Origin: Tsukamurella sp. 8F
GTDB taxonomy: Bacteria; Actinomycetota; Actinomycetes; Mycobacteriales; Mycobacteriaceae
Direction: 5' to 3'
Assembly: GCF_029167375.1 (NCBI RefSeq)
Contig: NZ_JARFTP010000004.1
Coordinates: 1-64,000, forward strand
DNA length: 64,000 bases
Each line of letters starts with the position of its first letter. The stretch's first letter is position 1. Shown here piece after piece: positions 53,937 to 60,544 of this stretch. The position numbers and the translations under genes were made by a program. The notes under the pieces are model-generated. The model was given only the letters and a program-made list of their open reading frames with translations, was not told the origin of the DNA and made no database searches.

Positions 53937-55232
53937 ATGGCACAGGGCGTATTCAGCCGCCGGCGCCCGCGGCAGTACGACGGGACATCCGCGGCGGAGG
54001 TCGCGGTGTTCGATGCGACCGAGAAGCTGCTGGCCGAGACCTCGCTGCAGGAACTCACGGTCGCGCAGATCCTCGAGAACGCGAAGCTCTCGCGCGCCAA
54101 CTTCTATCACTACTTCCCCAACAAGTACAGCGTCGTGGTGGCACTCCTGTCGAAGCTGGTCGGCCAGTCGTATTCCGAAGCCGCGCCGTGGGATTCGGCA
54201 CCCGGACGCATACGTGTGCACACCATGGGCGAGACGTTGGCGCGCACTCTCGACATGTGGTCCGCGCATGGTCCGATGATCTTCGCCGTGATCGAGCACA
54301 TGCACACACAGCCGACCATCGCGGAGGCGTGGCGTTACACGTTCGCGCGTTTCGTGGACTCGGTCGCCGAGCAGATCGCGCATGAGCGTGCGGTGGGTGC
54401 CGCACCCGCCGGGTCCGACGCGAGGATGCTTGCGTACCTGCTGGTCTCAGCTGTCGAACGTGTCTTCTACGTGAGTTCCCGCGGGTTGGATCCGGTGCTG
54501 CAGGACCCAGGGGACGTGATTGCCCCGCTCGCTGCGCTGCACCAGGCGGTCGTCTACGGCGACCCGCGCGGCGGGGGGAACGTCGCCGCCACGCGGACGC
54601 GAGCGACGCCGGCCATGGCGCCGCCCGCGCCGCCGACCACACCGCAGCCCGACCTCGACACCGAGACCGCGCGCGTCCTGCTCGGAGCGATGGCGGAGCT
54701 GCTCGACGGTATGTCGCTGGCGGATATAAGCGTCGCGAAGGTGATCGAGCGCGCGGGAACGTCGCGCGCTTCGTTCTACTTCTACTTCCGGAGTAAGGAG
54801 GACGCCTTCGTGGCGCTGTTCCGTAGCGCGGCGTCCCAGGTAGTGGATGACGTTGCCGCGCTGGGCACGGTGCCCCTGAACGGCCCCGAGGACTTCGTGC
54901 AGCTGATGCGCACCTGGCTTGCGCACGACGTGCTGCGTGGCCCGATCGTGCGCAACGCGGTGCACGATTGGCCGCGGCTTCCGGAGCTCCGCGCCGCCTA
55001 CCTCGAAGTGATCGCGGCGGTCGAGGAGGCGATCGCCGTGCTCATATCCGACGCCCGCGGGGACGCCGATGAGGGGATGCCGCCTGCCGCCCAGTATGCC
55101 GCAACACTCGTCTGGGCGATCGAGCGGACCGTCGCGGGATCGCTGGCGGGCGAGGATCACCTCGCAGACGTCGATGCCGTGGCCGAGATGTTGGGACGAG
55201 TGGTGCACTCGGCTGTAGTCGGGCGCAGATGA
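53937..55232 (+). CDS. Tandem TetR regulator: two TetR units in one chain
   Basis: This 431-residue protein contains two complete TetR units. Unit 1 (about 15-205) has a helix-turn-helix with LTVAQILENAKLSRANFYHYF and a ligand domain. After a Pro/Ala-rich linker (about 210-245), unit 2 has ISVAKVIERAGTSRASFYFYF and its own ligand domain. Normal TetR proteins are about 200 residues and work as dimers, so this can act as a built-in dimer or bind as a double dimer. It lies between glbO and the HNH gene, an insertion in the conserved block. The ligand and targets are unknown. Confidence 0.9.
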   Translation: MAQGVFSRRRPRQYDGTSAAEVAVFDATEKLLAETSLQELTVAQILENAKLSRANFYHYFPNKYSVVVALLSKLVGQSYSEAAPWDSAPGRIRVHTMGETLARTLDMWSAHGPMIFAVIEHMHTQPTIAEAWRYTFARFVDSVAEQIAHERAVGAAPAGSDARMLAYLLVSAVERVFYVSSRGLDPVLQDPGDVIAPLAALHQAVVYGDPRGGGNVAATRTRATPAMAPPAPPTTPQPDLDTETARVLLGAMAELLDGMSLADISVAKVIERAGTSRASFYFYFRSKEDAFVALFRSAASQVVDDVAALGTVPLNGPEDFVQLMRTWLAHDVLRGPIVRNAVHDWPRLPELRAAYLEVIAAVEEAIAVLISDARGDADEGMPPAAQYAATLVWAIERTVAGSLAGEDHLADVDAVAEMLGRVVHSAVVGRR

Positions 55233-55353
55233 CCCGCCGGTCACGAACCCTGCCAGCGTCATGCTCCGTTCACCGCGAGGTCCCCGACTCGACCTGCGTG
55301 TTGCCACAGAATTGGGGTGCGAATCGGCGGCTCGCGTGTTCCACTACATAGGA

Positions 55354-55400
55354 CGCCCGGATAGGCCGGGCGCGGTGCCGTCGGGCATACGGCCGACGGC
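55354..55400 (+). terminator. Two adjacent hairpins after the tandem TetR gene
   Basis: Two perfect hairpins follow one another: CGCCCGG-N5-CCGGGCG (55354-55372) and GCCGTCGG-N8-CCGACGGC (55377-55400). They lie 120 bp past the tandem TetR stop and 30 bp before the HNH gene start. They could terminate the upstream transcript or form a structured leader. No T tract follows. Confidence 0.5.
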
Positions 55401-55430
55401 CGAAGCGAGCGAGACGGCGGTTGGAGTGGT

Positions 55431-56021
55431 GTGTCGATGAAGGGTACGAAGAGCGCAGGTGCGCCTATGGCGACCGTGACACCCATCGACTCCGCACGTA
55501 ACCCCCTCGGTAAGCACCGGGTCCTGCTACTCAACGCCACGTACGAGCCGCTGACGGCGATATCGATGCGGCGCGCGATAGTGCTCATGCTCAGGGACAG
55601 GGCCGACGTGGTCCACGACGATCCGAACGGTCCGCTGATCCATTCAGCGGACCGTTCGCTGTCTGTGCCCTCGGTGATCCGTCTCCGCACCTACGTGCGG
55701 GTCCCGTATCGGGCCACCGTCCCTCTCACCCGTGCGGCGCTCATGCATCGCGACAAGTCGCGCTGCGGCTACTGCGGCGGCAAGGCCGACACCATCGACC
55801 ATGTCCAGCCGCGCTCCCGCGGGGGTGGCCACACCTGGGAGAACTGCGTGGCGTGCTGCGCTCCCTGCAACCACAAGAAGGCCGACAAGCTGCTGTCCGA
55901 GTTGGGCTGGAAGCTGAGGATCGAGCCGCGCGCGCCGCAGGGTCGTCACTGGCGCCTGCTGTCCTCCGTCAAGGAGGTCCACCCGACCTGGTGCCCGTAT
56001 CTGGATATGGGTGCCGCATAG
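55431..56021 (+). CDS. HNH endonuclease family protein (Rv2469c-like)
   Basis: This 196-residue protein has an N-terminal conserved region (HRVLLLNATYEPLTAISMRR) and a C-terminal HNH nuclease module. Its metal-type Cys pairs lie in CGYCGGKADTIDH and CVACCAPCNHKKAD, with the catalytic His and Asp in TIDHVQPRSRGGG. The M. tuberculosis counterpart by context is Rv2469c. The role is not known; similar proteins occur in many actinobacteria and need not be restriction enzymes. The start is GTG 55431, with ATG 55437 as an alternative. Confidence 0.9.
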   Translation: MSMKGTKSAGAPMATVTPIDSARNPLGKHRVLLLNATYEPLTAISMRRAIVLMLRDRADVVHDDPNGPLIHSADRSLSVPSVIRLRTYVRVPYRATVPLTRAALMHRDKSRCGYCGGKADTIDHVQPRSRGGGHTWENCVACCAPCNHKKADKLLSELGWKLRIEPRAPQGRHWRLLSSVKEVHPTWCPYLDMGAA

Positions 56022-56093
56022 GTTAAGTTGGACGGGACACGGCCGACTACGCTCCGTAGGAGGCCGATTGCAGGGCTTGGAAGAGGTGGATGA

Positions 56094-56345
56094 GTGAGCG
56101 TACTCGACATCGTCGGATCGATCGTGGTGGTCGGCACCGTCGCGATAGTCGTGCTGGTCGTCATCGGTATGGCGACCGGGCGCAACCAGAAGTACCAGAA
56201 GCCGGGTGAGTACAAGCTCGGCGAGCCCTGGACGCGTGAGCCGCTGCTGTTCAGCGCCGTCGACGAGCCCGAGGTAGGTGGCCACGGCGGGCATCACGAT
56301 TCGAACGAAGAGCTGATCGGAGGTGCCGCACGTGGCAAGTGGTGA
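56094..56345 (+). CDS. Small single-helix membrane protein (candidate CtaJ-like)
   Basis: This 83-residue protein has one hydrophobic helix at the N-terminus (IVGSIVVVGTVAIVVLVVIG), then a soluble tail (GRNQKYQKPGEYKLGEPWTR, and a His-rich GGHGGHHD). In M. smegmatis, small proteins encoded near glbO and pepN (MSMEG_4692 and MSMEG_4693, as I recall) are CtaI/CtaJ subunits of the cytochrome bcc-aa3 supercomplex. Position and shape fit. The identification relies on recalled context and needs a homology check. The next gene overlaps its end. Confidence 0.65.
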   Translation: MSVLDIVGSIVVVGTVAIVVLVVIGMATGRNQKYQKPGEYKLGEPWTREPLLFSAVDEPEVGGHGGHHDSNEELIGGAARGKW

Positions 56346-56814
56346 CCAGCAGACCGCGACGGTCGTACCCGCGGGTGGACTGCCCCTCGGGGCCGCCATC
56401 ACCGCGAGCGGGCGTATCTCCGCCACGCGCCGCGCCGAATCGCCCGCGGCCAACCCACCTTTCACGCGGCAGGAGTTGATCGCCCTCGACGAGGCGCTGA
56501 TCCGCGCGACGCGTGACACCGGAGCCCGGTTCTCCGTGTACATCGGGGACCTGGGGGACGACGCATTCGCCAGCGCCTCCGAAGTGCTGAAGAACTGCCC
56601 GGAGCCCGCATACGCCGCGCTCATCGCCGTGTCCCCGAACAGCCGCGATATCGTCGTGGTCACCGGACACGAGGTCGAGCACAAGCTGGGCGACAAGGTG
56701 GCGCAGCTCGGCGTCACCGCGGCCATCCCGCCGTTCCAACAGGGGCAGCTCGTCGACGGCCTCATCGCGGCCCTGCGCGTCATGTCCTCCGCGGTCAAGC
56801 CGCCCACGGCCTGA
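56332..56814 (+). CDS. DUF5130 (TPM-like) protein (Rv2468c-like; candidate CtaI-like)
   Basis: This roughly 160-residue soluble protein has the DUF5130/TPM-like pattern: FTRQELIALDEALIRATRDTG, then RFSVYIGDLGDD and IVVVTGHEVEHKLGDKV. It overlaps the end of the small membrane protein gene, so both are made together. The GTG at 56332 has GGAGG at good spacing; 56323 is also possible. It matches M. tuberculosis Rv2468c by position. A role with the small membrane protein in the respiratory supercomplex is inferred. A perfect terminator follows. Confidence 0.78.
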   Translation: MASGDQQTATVVPAGGLPLGAAITASGRISATRRAESPAANPPFTRQELIALDEALIRATRDTGARFSVYIGDLGDDAFASASEVLKNCPEPAYAALIAVSPNSRDIVVVTGHEVEHKLGDKVAQLGVTAAIPPFQQGQLVDGLIAALRVMSSAVKPPTA

Positions 56815-56831
56815 CCGCCACTGGCAAAGAC

Positions 56832-56869
56832 ACAGCGCCCGTTCGGATCTCGGTCCGAACGGGCGCTGT
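56832..56869 (+). terminator. Perfect 16-bp terminator hairpin
   Basis: Arms ACAGCGCCCGTTCGGA and TCCGAACGGGCGCTGT pair perfectly over 16 bp around a 6-base loop. The hairpin begins 17 bp past the DUF5130 stop. It is a strong intrinsic-type terminator without a long T run, and it ends the conserved HNH-DUF5130 transcript before the polyhydroxyalkanoate-like genes. Confidence 0.92.
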
Positions 56870-57059
56870 CGTCGTGCGAGGCCGTCCGTCGGCCTCGGCC
56901 TCGGGGCGCGCGCTCCGGGCCGGTGTGCCGACTCGTACGGGCCGGCCAACGCGATAGCGCCGACGATCTCCGGCCGAGACACGCGATTCGGCGTCGCGGA
57001 TCGTCGTCCCCTGCGACGATGGTCGGTGCAGTCCGGTTCGGGGCGAGAGGCGGGAGCAG

Positions 57060-57374
57060 ATGGGTCTACGAGGCCTCTATGACGCGATCGAACGCGCCGT
57101 GACGCCGGGCGTCGAGGCGGTCGTCCGTTCCGACGAATTGGCGACGGTCGGACGCGTGGTGAACGCGACCCGCAGAGCCGTGGGCTCCCGTATCGACGCG
57201 CTGAGCGGCGGCGTGCTGCATCTGGCGAACCTGCCCACGGCCACCGACGTCCGGCGACTGAGGCGACAGGTGGGGGAGATCGACTTCGAGCTGCGTCGGC
57301 TGCGCATGGAGCTGGAGACGCGAGACGGGGACGGCCGTGACGGGCAGGGGACGGCCGATGGTGACCGATCCTGA
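57060..57374 (+). CDS. Small coiled-coil protein, candidate PHA phasin/PhaE-like partner
   Basis: This 104-residue protein begins MGLRGLYDAIERAVTPGVEA and has a charged helical C-terminus (DVRRLRRQVGEIDFELRRLR) with heptad-like spacing, then an acidic Gly-rich tail. It overlaps or abuts the start of the PhaC-like synthase gene. Class III PHA synthases need a helical partner (PhaE), and PHA granules carry small phasins; this could be either. No database family was recognised from the sequence. Confidence 0.6.
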   Translation: MGLRGLYDAIERAVTPGVEAVVRSDELATVGRVVNATRRAVGSRIDALSGGVLHLANLPTATDVRRLRRQVGEIDFELRRLRMELETRDGDGRDGQGTADGDRS

Positions 57375-58443
57375 GCCGGGCGGTGTCCTCGGGCGGATCC
57401 GACGTGAGGTGGAGCGCAATGCACTACGCGCCCGCAACGGCATCAAGATGGCCGCCGGTCTGTCGGCCCCCCGCTTGGGGGCGAGTCCCAAGGACACCGT
57501 CTGGCGCAACGGCCGCGCCCGGCTGTTCCACTATCGCAACGACGACGTCCGGCGCCGGCCGCCGCTGTTGATCGTCTTCAGCTTGATCAGCCGCAGCTAC
57601 ATCCTGGACCTGACTCCCGGAAACAGTTTCGTGGAGCACCTACAGGACGCCGGATTCGACGTGTACCTCCTGGACTGGGGTGAGCCGGACGAGCGGGATG
57701 CGCTCAACGACCTCGAGTACTACGTGGACGGCGCCATCCCGGCGGCGATCCGGGAGGTGCATCGCACGTCCGGCGCCGACCGGATCAACCTGTTGGGTTA
57801 CTGCTTCGGCGGCGTGCTCACACTGCTGCATGCCGCGCACCACCCGGATACGCCGATTCGGAGCCTCACCGTGATCGCCTGTCCGGTCGACCTGAAGCGT
57901 ATGGAGATGGTCGAGATCGCCCTCGGCGACTCGCCCATAGACGTAGAAGCGGTCTTGGACGAGGACGGCAACGTCCCGGCGTCGGTCGTGTACAACGCTT
58001 TCCGCACCCTCCGTCCGGTCGCAGAGGTGACCGGTTACGTCGATCTGCTGGAGAAGCTGTGGAGCGACGACTACGTCGCGGCGTACCAGGCCATGCAGGG
58101 GTGGGGTACGGACCACATCCCGCTGCCGGGTGCGGTCGCGCGTCAGTTGGTCGGGATGTTGTATCGGGACGACGCGATGATGTCCGATCGACTCGTGATC
58201 GGCGGAGATCGGGTGCACCTGAACGACATCACGGTGCCCTTCCTGTCGGTCCTCGGGAAGAAGGACCACATCGTCCCCGAGGCGGCTGCCGCGCCGGTGC
58301 TCGACCTGGTCGGGTCGGCCGACAAGACGGATCTGCGGTTGGCCGGTGGGCATGTCGGCCTGGTCGTGGGGCGCACCGCCGCCAAGACCACCATTCCGAC
58401 CATCATCGAATTCTTGGAGAAGCAGAGCGAGCCCCTGACATGA
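57358..58443 (+). CDS. phaC: PhaC-like polyhydroxyalkanoate synthase (alpha/beta hydrolase)
   Basis: This roughly 361-residue protein matches short PHA synthases: FSLISRSYILDLTPGNSFVE and VYLLDWGEPDERDALNDLEY. The nucleophile Cys lies in the lipase-like box GYCFGG, the Asp in GKKDHIVP and the His in GGHVGL, giving a Cys-His-Asp triad. It would polymerise 3-hydroxyacyl-CoA. The ATG at 57358 has GGGG upstream; a GTG at 57337 is in frame. Its stop overlaps a GNAT gene by 4 bp. The size and fold are closest to class III PhaC. Confidence 0.85.
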   Translation: MVTDPEPGGVLGRIRREVERNALRARNGIKMAAGLSAPRLGASPKDTVWRNGRARLFHYRNDDVRRRPPLLIVFSLISRSYILDLTPGNSFVEHLQDAGFDVYLLDWGEPDERDALNDLEYYVDGAIPAAIREVHRTSGADRINLLGYCFGGVLTLLHAAHHPDTPIRSLTVIACPVDLKRMEMVEIALGDSPIDVEAVLDEDGNVPASVVYNAFRTLRPVAEVTGYVDLLEKLWSDDYVAAYQAMQGWGTDHIPLPGAVARQLVGMLYRDDAMMSDRLVIGGDRVHLNDITVPFLSVLGKKDHIVPEAAAAPVLDLVGSADKTDLRLAGGHVGLVVGRTAAKTTIPTIIEFLEKQSEPLT

Positions 58444-58973
58444 CGACCATCCGTTCACTGGTCGCGACGGACGCCGTCGGCCTCGCCGACCTGTTCGCGT
58501 CGCTGTCCGAATCCGACCGCACACTGATCCGCGAAGACCTGCACGACACCTCGGCGGTCGGGCGGCTCGTCGCACACCCCGACCTGCACTGGGTTGCGAC
58601 GTCCGACGACGGAGCCCTGGTCGGCTATTGCGCGATCGACCGCCTCCCCGGGTGGTCCGATCATGTCGGTGAACTGAGGCTCGTGGTGCGCGCGAGTGGC
58701 CGCGGCGCGGGCATCGGCCGGTCACTCGTGCGGACGGCGCTGCTCGGTGCGCTGTCGGCCGGCGTCGGCAAGGTCGTGGTCGAGCTCGTCGCCGAGCAGG
58801 AGCCGGTGCTGCAGATGTTCTCCGAACTCGGGTTCACCGGCGAGGCGCTGTTGCGCGACCACATCCGCGATCGCGACGGCCGACTGCACGACCTGGTCAT
58901 GCTCGCGTACCTCGCGAGAGACGCCCATGAGCTTCTGGACACCGTCGGGATCACCGATGCGATCCAGGCGTGA
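58440..58973 (+). CDS. GNAT family acetyltransferase
   Basis: This 177-residue protein has the GNAT acetyl-CoA motif: ELRLVVRASGRGAGIGRSLVRTAL (beta4 and the R/Q-x-x-G-x-G/A loop), and FSELGFTGEALLRDH near the end. The acceptor is unknown. Its ATG overlaps the PhaC stop, and an SDR gene follows by 24 bp, so it is part of the PHA-type operon. It may modify an operon protein or a small molecule. Confidence 0.85.
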   Translation: MTTIRSLVATDAVGLADLFASLSESDRTLIREDLHDTSAVGRLVAHPDLHWVATSDDGALVGYCAIDRLPGWSDHVGELRLVVRASGRGAGIGRSLVRTALLGALSAGVGKVVVELVAEQEPVLQMFSELGFTGEALLRDHIRDRDGRLHDLVMLAYLARDAHELLDTVGITDAIQA

Positions 58974-58997
58974 CCGCACCATGAGAAGGGACTGGAG

Positions 58998-59762
58998 ATG
59001 ACGATCCTGGACAGATTCCGGCTGGACGGTCGCGTCGCGGTGGTAACCGGCGCCTCCAGCGGGCTCGGGGTGCACTTCGCACGAGCCCTCGCCGAAGCCG
59101 GGGCCGATGTCGTGCTCGCGGCTCGGCGAGTCGACCGGCTGGACGCGACGGCGGCCCTCGTGCAGGCCGCAGGCCGGCGGTCGCTCGCGGTGCGGTGCGA
59201 TGTCGCGAATACGAGCGATTGTGACGGGGTCGTCGAGGCGGCGATCGCGGAGTTCGGAAACGTCGACGTCCTCGTGAACAACGCTGGTGTGGCGTCAGCC
59301 GTACCCGCCAGCCGCGAGACGCCCGATGAGTTCCGGCGTGTCCTGGACGTCAACCTGAACGGCTCCTACTGGATGGCGCAGGCGTGCGGTCGAGTGATGC
59401 GGCCAGGCAGCTCTATCGTGAACATCGCGAGCGTTCTGGGCCTCACGACGGCGCAACTGCCCCAGGCCGCGTACTGCTCGAGCAAGGCGGCGGTGATCGG
59501 GTTGACGCGGGACCTGGCGCAGCAGTGGACCGGACGCAAAGGCATCCGCGTCAATGCGCTGGCCCCGGGGTTCTTCGCCTCCGAGATGACCGATGAGTTC
59601 CCCGAGGGCTATCTGGAGGAGACGATCATTCCGCGGACAGTCAGTGGCCGGATGGGTGATCCGGAGGAACTCAGTGCGGCACTGCTGTTCCTGGCCAGCG
59701 ATGCAGGCGGCTACGTCACCGGGATCACGCTTCCGGTCGACGGCGGGCTGACGACGAGATGA
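58998..59762 (+). CDS. SDR oxidoreductase, PhaB/FabG-like
   Basis: This 254-residue SDR has the cofactor motif VVTGASSGLGVHFARALAEAG, NNAG near residue 95 and the catalytic YCSSKAAV with its upstream Ser. It resembles 3-oxoacyl-ACP/acetoacetyl-CoA reductases. In this operon it could supply (R)-3-hydroxyacyl-CoA for the PHA synthase. Its stop overlaps the next gene by 4 bp. No thiolase gene is present nearby. Confidence 0.86.
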   Translation: MTILDRFRLDGRVAVVTGASSGLGVHFARALAEAGADVVLAARRVDRLDATAALVQAAGRRSLAVRCDVANTSDCDGVVEAAIAEFGNVDVLVNNAGVASAVPASRETPDEFRRVLDVNLNGSYWMAQACGRVMRPGSSIVNIASVLGLTTAQLPQAAYCSSKAAVIGLTRDLAQQWTGRKGIRVNALAPGFFASEMTDEFPEGYLEETIIPRTVSGRMGDPEELSAALLFLASDAGGYVTGITLPVDGGLTTR

Positions 59763-60544
59763 ATGCCGTGAGGATGCTGCCGCGCCCCGGAGCGCCGGGC
59801 CTCCCGCTCATGGTCACCGACTACGCGCGGTCCGTCGCCGAGTTCGGCGCGCTCTGCTGGACCTGGCCGGCCTTGGCCCGCGCCCCCCTGGGGGACGGGC
59901 AACCGGTCCTCGTGCTCCCGGGCCTTGGGACCGGGGACATGACAACGGTGCTGCTGCGCCGTTTCCTCACGCATCTCGGCTACCCGGTGTACGGCTGGTC
60001 CCTCGGCGTGAACATCGGCCCCACCGAACGCATCTCGGCGGGTATGCGCGCACGGCTGTCCGGCATCGCCGAGCGCCACGGTGAGCCCGTGAGCGTGATC
60101 GGCTGGAGCCTGGGTGGCATCTTCGCCCGGCAGATCACCCGGGAGCGTCCCGATGAGGTCCGCCAGGTGATCACGTTGGGTAGCCCGTTCAAACTCAGCG
60201 ACCACGACCAGAGCAACGCGCGCCATCTGTACGAGGCGTTCCGGCGGTTCCACGCCGGCGAGCTGGAGCTGCCACTGGAACGGGGCCAGGGGCCGCTGCC
60301 GGTTCCGGCGACGTCGATCTACAGCAGGCTCGACGGGATCGTCTCGTGGCGGGCATGCCTGGACGAACCGTCGGAGCGGGCCGAGAACGTGGAGATACTA
60401 GGCAGCCACCTCGGCTACGGCCATCATCCGGCCGCCCTGTGGACTGTTGCGGACCGCCTCGCGCTACCGGCGGGCAGATGGCGCTCGTTCGTGCCGCCGT
60501 GGTGGCTGCGCGCCGCGTTCGGCGCGCAGCGACCCGACGGCTAG
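59759..60544 (+). CDS. Alpha/beta hydrolase, lipase-like
   Basis: This 261-residue protein has an alpha/beta hydrolase fold with a Ser nucleophile in IGWSLGGIFAR, an Asp in SRLDGIVSW and a His in GSHLGYGHHP. It may be a lipase, esterase or PHA depolymerase. It ends the PHA-type operon, with its start overlapping the SDR stop. The 3' end overlaps the pepN stop by 4 bp in convergent orientation. Confidence 0.82.
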   Translation: MNAVRMLPRPGAPGLPLMVTDYARSVAEFGALCWTWPALARAPLGDGQPVLVLPGLGTGDMTTVLLRRFLTHLGYPVYGWSLGVNIGPTERISAGMRARLSGIAERHGEPVSVIGWSLGGIFARQITRERPDEVRQVITLGSPFKLSDHDQSNARHLYEAFRRFHAGELELPLERGQGPLPVPATSIYSRLDGIVSWRACLDEPSERAENVEILGSHLGYGHHPAALWTVADRLALPAGRWRSFVPPWWLRAAFGAQRPDG

